Part shown: positions 59,228-64,000 of the stretch, piece after piece | Numbering within the stretch: the stretch's first letter is position 1 | Layout of the letters: each line of letters opens with the position of its first letter | NCBI GenBank assembly: GCA_025352665.1 | Contig: JANXSM010000034.1 | Span: 1-64,000 of the forward strand | Direction: 5' to 3' | Source of the DNA: Rhodospirillales bacterium | GTDB taxonomy: Bacteria; Pseudomonadota; Alphaproteobacteria; Acetobacterales; Acetobacteraceae | Length of the DNA stretch: 64,000 nt | Position numbers and translations under genes: made by a program | Notes under the pieces: model-generated | Databases searched by the model: none | What the model was told of the DNA's origin: nothing | What the model saw: the letters and a program-made list of their open reading frames with translations, nothing else

Positions 59228-60624
59228 ATGTCTCAACGCCGTCCGAAGCACACCCCAGCCCGATGGTCGAGCGCCTGGCCACGATGCAATGGAACCGTTT
59301 CCACACCGTTATCGTCCTGCTGTTCGGCATGGGCTGGGCCATGGACGCCTTCGAGGTCACGTTGATCGGCAACGTGCTCGGCGCGTTGAAGGAACGCTTC
59401 AACTTGGGTGCCGACGCTATGTCGCTGATACTCGGAGCCTGGTTCGCCGGGCTGATGCTGGGTGCGGCGGGTTTCGGCTATCTGGCCGACCGCTACGGCA
59501 GGCGGCGCATCTTTCTCGCCAGCCTGATCCTGTACGGAGTCACCACCCTGGCCGCCGCCTTCGCGCCCAATCTCGCCGCGCTGCTGCTGCTGCGGCTGTT
59601 GGCCGGTATTGGCGTGGGCGCGGAGTATTCGGCGATCAACGCGGCTATTTCCGAACTGGTGCCGAGCCGTTCGCGAGGCCGTGCGGCGGCCCTGGTGCTG
59701 AATTTCTGGCCGATTGGCAGCCTGTTCGCGGCGTTGCTGTCGTGGCTGGTGCTGTCAGCCCTCCCGCCCGATCTGGGCTGGCGCGTGGTGTTCGGTTTCG
59801 GCGGCGTGATCGCGCTGTCCTCGGCCTGGTTCCGTCGCCATTTGCCGGAAAGCCCGCGCTGGCTGGAATCCGTCGGGCGCGACGCCGAGGCAATGGCCAT
59901 CGTTGTTGGGATCGAAGCCGGGATCACCAACCTGCCGGTTCCCGAACCGACGCCAGTGCATCGCCGCGTCAAGCGCGAGGGGGCGGCGATGATGACGCTG
60001 CTGCGCCGCTATCCCGGCCGCCTGGCGCTTGGTGCCTTGCTCGATTTCGCCGAGGCCTCCGGCTATTATGGCTTGTTCGCATTCCTGCCGCTCGTTGTGC
60101 TGCCGGCCCTGCATCTCGCGCCGGCGCAATTGCCGGTGTTCTATCTCGCCGGCAGCGTCGGTGCGCTGTTTGGCGGCCTAGCCGCTTCGATGCTGCTGGA
60201 CCGCTGGGGCCGCTACGCGACGGTCACGTCGTTCTATCTTTTCACGGCGCTGGCAACCGTCGCCCTGGCGTTCGTCACGAATCAGGGGGCCGGCGTGCTG
60301 ATGCTCGGATTCGCCCTGGTCAATATGCTGGCCACCGGCAGCTGGATCGCGGCCTATCCGACATTCTCGGAGCTGTTCCCGACATCGCTGCGCGCCAGTG
60401 GCATCGGCGCCAGTGTGGCGGTGGGGCGGATCGGCGCGATGATCTCGCCGTTCCTGGTGGGCTCGATCGGTGCTCACAGCATGCCGGCCGCGTTGCTGCT
60501 GCTCGCCGGGTTTTGGCTGCTTGGCGCCGCGACGATGCAGGTGTGGCGCTGGATGGGCGGGATCGAGGCGAACGGCTTGTCACTAGAGCGCATCGCCCCG
60601 GAACAGGTGATTTCCCATGCTTGA
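59224..60624 (+). CDS. MFS transporter of the sugar/aromatic acid porter type
   Basis: 466 residues with 12 helices. Motif A reads FGYLADRYGRRRIFLA after helix 2, and FGMGWAMDAFEVTLIG near the N-terminus is the conserved Asp motif of AAHS/SHS families. RHLPESPRWL marks the end of helix 6 and FPTSLRASGIGASVAVGRIG helix 11. GGGAG lies before ATG 59224, which overlaps the flavoprotein stop. Together with the neighbours it may export or import the product of the radical SAM protein. Confidence 0.87.
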   Translation: MNVSTPSEAHPSPMVERLATMQWNRFHTVIVLLFGMGWAMDAFEVTLIGNVLGALKERFNLGADAMSLILGAWFAGLMLGAAGFGYLADRYGRRRIFLASLILYGVTTLAAAFAPNLAALLLLRLLAGIGVGAEYSAINAAISELVPSRSRGRAAALVLNFWPIGSLFAALLSWLVLSALPPDLGWRVVFGFGGVIALSSAWFRRHLPESPRWLESVGRDAEAMAIVVGIEAGITNLPVPEPTPVHRRVKREGAAMMTLLRRYPGRLALGALLDFAEASGYYGLFAFLPLVVLPALHLAPAQLPVFYLAGSVGALFGGLAASMLLDRWGRYATVTSFYLFTALATVALAFVTNQGAGVLMLGFALVNMLATGSWIAAYPTFSELFPTSLRASGIGASVAVGRIGAMISPFLVGSIGAHSMPAALLLLAGFWLLGAATMQVWRWMGGIEANGLSLERIAPEQVISHA

Positions 60625-62428
60625 CAACGCCCGGGCCGATACGCCTACGTTTCCCACCATCGTCACAGACCAGCCTGTCCTGGTGTTCGGCGGTTGCTAC
60701 AGCAATTTGCAGGCGACGCAGGCATTGCTGGCCGAGGCGCGGCGGCTGGGCGTGCCGCCTGACCGGATGATCTGTACCGGCGACGTCATCGCCTATGGCG
60801 CCGATCCGCATGAGACGCTGGCGCTGATCCGCGAGGCCGGCATCGCCACGGTGATGGGCAATTGCGAGGAATCGCTGGCGGAGGATGCTGGAGACTGCGG
60901 CTGCGGCTTCACCCCGGGGTCCGCCTGCGACCGCCTCTCCGCCGCATGGTTCAACTATGCCACGAAGCATGTCGATCAGTCCGACCGGCTGTGGATGGCT
61001 GCATTGCCGCAACGCATCGACCTGGTGCTGGCTGGACATCGCATCGCGTTGGTGCATGGCGCGCCAAGCCGGATCAACCGGTTCGTCTTCGCGTCAACAC
61101 CAGGCACGCAGATCGGGGCGGAACTGGCGGTGACCGGCGCGGAAGGCGTGATTGGTGGTCATTGCGGTGTTCCGTTCACCCGCCATATCGATTTGCGCCT
61201 GTGGCACAACACCGGGGCGATCGGCATGCCCGCGAACGACGGCACGCCGCGCGGCTGGTTCAGCCTGCTGACGCCCCGCGGGGGACGCATTGAAATCCAC
61301 CATCTGCCGCTCGACTACGATCACCGTGCCGCCTCACGGGCGATGCGGATCGCCGGCCTGCCCACCGACTACGCCGACACAATGGAGACCGGCATCTGGC
61401 CGAGTTTCGACGTTCTGCCGCCGACAGAACAGGCGCTGACCGGACGGCCCCTGGTGTTGGATACGAGCGTGTGGAACCGCGATGCTCCGCCGGCACCGCC
61501 CGTGCAGAAGCAGCGCTTCACCGACCCCAAGCGCACGGCGTCGGGCGAGCCGCATGCAAGCGTGGCGCTCGACGGGCTGAACACGCTTTGGTTCAACACT
61601 GGCACCTTGTGCAATATCGCCTGCACCGGCTGCTACATCGAGAGCACGCCGCGCAACGACAGGCTGGTGTACTTGGCGCGGGCCGATTTCGACCGGTTCA
61701 TGGACGAGGCAGCCGTCCGGCATCCCGAGCTCCAGGAGATTGGCTTCACCGGCGGTGAGCCGTTCATGAACCCCGACGCACCGGGCATGATCGAAGCCGC
61801 TTTGGCGCGCGGCTATCGGGTGCTGGTGCTGACCAACGCCATGCGCCCGATGCAGCGCCATTTGCCGCTGCTGGGACGGCTGCATGCAGAATACGGCACG
61901 CGGCTCGCATTGCGTGTCTCGCTCGATCACTACACGGCCGAGGGCCATGAGCAGGTGCGCGGCGACGGCAGCTTCGCGCCGGCGATGGCCGGCCTGTCAT
62001 GGCTTGCCAGAAAGGGGTTTGCGCTCGCGGTCGCGGCTCGGTTTGGCGCCGGGGAGACCGAGGTGCCCTTCCGCGACGGCTTCGCCGCGCTGTTTCGCGC
62101 GCATGGTCTGATGCTGAACGCGGTTGACCCCGAGCGGCTCGTGCTTTTCCCGGAACTCGCCGATCAAGAGCTTCCGCCCGAGGTGAGCGAGACCTGCTGG
62201 CAGGCCCTGCGCAGCCATGGCCGGGCGGTGATGTGTCAGTCTTCCCGCATGGTGGTGCATCGCAAGGGCGAGGCAACGCCGAGGGTCGCCGCATGCACCT
62301 TGCTGCCATATGCGCCAGCGTTCGATCTCGGCGCCAGCCTCGCCGAAGCCGTCGGACCGGTCACGCTCAGTCATCCGTACTGTTCACGGTTCTGCGTGTT
62401 CGGCGCGGCCTCCTGCTCGGCACATTGA
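60617..62428 (+). CDS. Metallophosphoesterase-radical SAM fusion protein
   Basis: 603 residues in two enzymes. Residues 15-270: a calcineurin-like phosphoesterase with VFGGCYSNLQATQALLAEA (the first ligand motif, GDxHxN, is altered to GGCYSN), CTGDVIAYGADPHETL, VMGNCEESLA, LVHGAPSRIN and GGHCGVPFTR. Residues 325-600: a radical SAM domain with CNIACTGCYIESTP (CxxxCxxC for the 4Fe-4S cluster), EIGFTGGEPFMNP and VLVLTNAMRP, and a C-terminal Cys cluster (YCSRFCVFGAASCSAH) that may bind an auxiliary cluster. The start overlaps the MFS stop by eight bases. Such a fusion suggests linked phosphate removal and radical chemistry on one small molecule; the substrate is unknown. Confidence 0.85.
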   Translation: MLDNARADTPTFPTIVTDQPVLVFGGCYSNLQATQALLAEARRLGVPPDRMICTGDVIAYGADPHETLALIREAGIATVMGNCEESLAEDAGDCGCGFTPGSACDRLSAAWFNYATKHVDQSDRLWMAALPQRIDLVLAGHRIALVHGAPSRINRFVFASTPGTQIGAELAVTGAEGVIGGHCGVPFTRHIDLRLWHNTGAIGMPANDGTPRGWFSLLTPRGGRIEIHHLPLDYDHRAASRAMRIAGLPTDYADTMETGIWPSFDVLPPTEQALTGRPLVLDTSVWNRDAPPAPPVQKQRFTDPKRTASGEPHASVALDGLNTLWFNTGTLCNIACTGCYIESTPRNDRLVYLARADFDRFMDEAAVRHPELQEIGFTGGEPFMNPDAPGMIEAALARGYRVLVLTNAMRPMQRHLPLLGRLHAEYGTRLALRVSLDHYTAEGHEQVRGDGSFAPAMAGLSWLARKGFALAVAARFGAGETEVPFRDGFAALFRAHGLMLNAVDPERLVLFPELADQELPPEVSETCWQALRSHGRAVMCQSSRMVVHRKGEATPRVAACTLLPYAPAFDLGASLAEAVGPVTLSHPYCSRFCVFGAASCSAH

Positions 62429-62463
62429 CGTGCCAATGGCTGATGCCGGAAGGGAAGGCGTAG

Positions 62464-63069
62464 ATGGACGATCTGCCTGAGCGGGGGATCGGCCGGCGGA
62501 TGGTGCTCGCCGGAGGCATATTGGGCACCGCCGGTCTGGCAGCGTCGCCTGCATAGGCGGACACGCCGTCGCCGCCATTTTACAGCGATGTCGGGCAGTT
62601 CATCCAGTTGCGCCCGAAACTGGCCGCGCCACGCCAGCCGATCCGGACCGCCGGCGGCAGTCTGATCGACTTCGGGGCGTTGGCCGGGAAGGTGGTGATC
62701 GTTAATTTCTGGGCAACCTGGTGTGCCCCTTGCGTGCGCGAAATGCCGGCGCTCGACCGTCTGGCGGCGCGCATGCACGACGCTGCGGTGGCTGTGTTGC
62801 CGATTGCAATGGATGAAGGGGGGGAGACGGACATTGTTGCATTCTATGCGAAGCACGCCCTCACCCATCTCCCGGTTTTCGTCGATCCGAGTCAGCAGGT
62901 CGGCCACCTCGGTCATGGCGGCCATTGGGACCATCTGTTTCCGTTGGCGGCGTTGCCGACGACCTTTCTGATCGATCCGCGAGGCGATGTGTTGGGCTAT
63001 GTGCCGGGAGCGGCGAAATGGGACTCAGTTCAGGCCAAGGCGCTGATCGCCTGGGCTGCTGCAGGATAA
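62464..63069 (+). pseudogene. TlpA-like exported thioredoxin with an in-frame amber stop
   Basis: ATG 62464, with GGGAAGG upstream, opens a Tat-like signal (GRRMVLAGGILGTAGLAASP) that reaches a TAG at 62554-62556. Past the stop, in the same frame, the mature protein continues: ADTPSPPFYSDVGQFIQLRP, the redoxin core VIVNFWATWCAPCVREMP, and LPTTFLIDPRGDVLGYVPGA. A CAG to TAG change would convert a normal signal cleavage site into a stop. The mature part could only be made by readthrough or from an internal start near 62608, and would then stay in the cytosol. The rest of the gene is intact, so the mutation is probably recent. Confidence 0.85.
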
Positions 63070-63136
63070 CTTTGGTGGGGGATCGTTCATCGCGTCGCTT
63101 GCGACGCTGCCCTCGCTTCGCCATCTTGGAGCGAGG

Positions 63137-63718
63137 ATGGCAAGAACACGTAGTTTCGACGAGGACGAGGTCCTGGACCGGGCGATGGCCCTGTTCTGGC
63201 GGAAGGGGTTTGAGGCAACCTCGATCGAGGGATTGGTCAGCGTCTCCGGCATCAACCGCGCCAGCATGTATGCGGCCTTTGGCGACAAGCGGCGGCTGTT
63301 CCTGGCGGTTCTAGACCACTACCTGGCACGCGTGAATGCGGAGCGCCTTGCCATCCTGTCACAGGGCGGATCTGCCACCGCAGCAATCGCCAGCTTCTTC
63401 GGCGCGATCATCACGGCGGCGACGGGACCGGAACGGCATCTGGGTTGCCTGATCACCAATACACTCACCGAGGTCGCGCCGACCGATCCGGAGATCGCGG
63501 CCAAGCTGCAATCCAGCCTGCAACGCATCGAGACGGCGTTCGCCGAGACCATCCGCCGAGGGCAGGACATGGGAGAGATCGCGCCCGGCAAGGACGCGCG
63601 CGCCCTCGCGCGGTTTTTCGTCGGCATCGCCCAGGGCTTGCGCGTGCTGGCCCGCAGCGGCACGACCGAAGTGACCCTGCGCGACATCGTGGCAACCGCT
63701 CTCACCACCGTTGGTTGA
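63137..63718 (+). CDS. TetR family transcription regulator
   Basis: 193 residues: helix-turn-helix in MALFWRKGFEATSIEGLVSV followed by GINRASMYAAFGDKRRLFLA, the classic TetR N-terminus, then a helical ligand domain of the AcrR/TetR C-11-like type with HLGCLITNTLTEVAPTDPEI, which contains a Cys. It probably represses the peroxiredoxin gene downstream through the palindrome at 63753-63768. Confidence 0.92.
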   Translation: MARTRSFDEDEVLDRAMALFWRKGFEATSIEGLVSVSGINRASMYAAFGDKRRLFLAVLDHYLARVNAERLAILSQGGSATAAIASFFGAIITAATGPERHLGCLITNTLTEVAPTDPEIAAKLQSSLQRIETAFAETIRRGQDMGEIAPGKDARALARFFVGIAQGLRVLARSGTTEVTLRDIVATALTTVG

Positions 63719-63743
63719 CGTCCATATGAGCCTGACTGCGCGC

Positions 63744-63772
63744 TTGAAATTCTGGAACGTTCATTCCATATC
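63744..63772 (+). promoter_or_regulatory. Candidate promoter and TetR operator before the peroxiredoxin gene
   Basis: TTGAAA (63744-63749) and CATATC (63767-63772) are spaced 17 bases apart and could be the -35 and -10. The interrupted palindrome TGGAACGTTCATTCCA (63753-63768) fills the spacer, a classic place for a repressor of the TetR type encoded just upstream. Confidence 0.6.
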
Positions 63773-63829
63773 AAGCTTATGAGGTCGCGCGATCTTCGAC
63801 ACATGAACGCAAACCCCTTGGAGATATCG

Positions 63830-64000
63830 ATGACAATCAGCGCAATCAGCCCATTGATCCCCCGGCAGCCTGTGCCCGCTCTGTCGGTCGCCACGGTCGG
63901 CGGCGGGCAATGGACCCTGGCGGACCAACATCCGGAGCATTTCACCCTGGTCGTCGTCTATCGCGGTCTACATTGCCCGATCTGCGCCGGCTATCTGCGT
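63830..64000 (+). CDS. AhpC/TSA-type peroxiredoxin-like protein, 5' part
   Basis: The first 57 residues of a redoxin cut off by the window end. LADQHPEHFTLVVVYRGLHC and PICAGYLR form the strand and active-site loop with a CxxC pair. GGAG lies six bases before ATG 63830; an in-frame ATG at 63803 is less well placed. Peroxide or thiol detoxification is likely and control by the TetR protein upstream is suggested by the operator-like site. Confidence 0.8.
   Translation, partial: MTISAISPLIPRQPVPALSVATVGGGQWTLADQHPEHFTLVVVYRGLHCPICAGYLR

Overview
The window is high-GC DNA with the gene order and repertoire of an alphaproteobacterium, most likely Rhodospirillales/Acetobacteraceae. This is inferred from the conserved block rplU-rpmA-obgE-proB-proA-nadD-rsfS-rlmH, the ELM1-pyrE pair and the style of the ECF/NrsF and bufferin genes, not from any database search. 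The chromosomal part carries translation genes (EF-G, L21, L27, ObgE, RsfS, RlmH, tRNA-Ser(CGA)), proline and NAD synthesis genes and many metabolic accessory genes.

Layout. 1-2.9 kb: 3' part of fusA, a terminator and a secreted bicupin of the oxalate decarboxylase type. 2.9-9.9 kb: a minus-strand aromatic-acid catabolism and TRAP-transport cluster (FAH hydrolase, FAD monooxygenase, extradiol dioxygenase, ACMSD-like amidohydrolase, DctM, DctQ, DctP, GntR regulator, tartrate/malate-type dehydrogenase). Four of its members are broken by internal deletions or a frameshift. 10-16.4 kb: ELM1-like protein, pyrE, a cytochrome c, a heme-motif porin and an EAL protein. Three of the four copies of a modular palindromic repeat lie here; the fourth is at the fusA stop. 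16.4-23.8 kb: a PatB-type C-S lyase, a peptide-type ABC importer without its ATPases, an amidase and an MFS exporter. 23.9-30.6 kb: the minus-strand housekeeping operon.

30.86-46.2 kb is a mobile element inserted in the 3' end of tRNA-Ser(CGA), bounded by 17-bp direct repeats. It has a tyrosine integrase, an AlpA-like protein, prim-pol and P4-type helicase genes, a candidate origin (19-bp inverted repeat built of four iteron-like units), an HNH nuclease without a normal start codon, a prohead protease, a two-domain tail-assembly chaperone overlapped by a gpE-like frame, and a tape measure with a transglycosylase domain. I see no terminase, portal, capsid or tail-tube gene, so it is a deleted prophage or a phage satellite. 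In the accessory slot beside the integrase lie a proteasome-type Ntn hydrolase and a small lysine-rich partner, the best candidate in the window for an undescribed system. Within the element an array of five back-to-back hairpins lies inside a coding frame.

46.2-49.7 kb holds a large serine recombinase with DUF2924 and DUF3489 partners and ends near a 52-nt 3' fragment of tRNA-Gly(GCC), a scar of another integration.

49.7-64 kb is a stress and metal-handling region. It has two glycosyltransferases of the arsenosugar type, a VTT membrane protein, CcdA-like and thioredoxin-like proteins, an ECF sigma/NrsF pair, a bufferin operon (BufA-BufB-BufC-DoxX), a secreted protein, a mercuric-reductase-like flavoprotein, an MFS transporter, a metallophosphoesterase-radical SAM fusion, a TlpA-like gene with an amber stop at its signal-peptide junction, and a TetR regulator whose likely operator lies in front of a peroxiredoxin gene cut by the window end.
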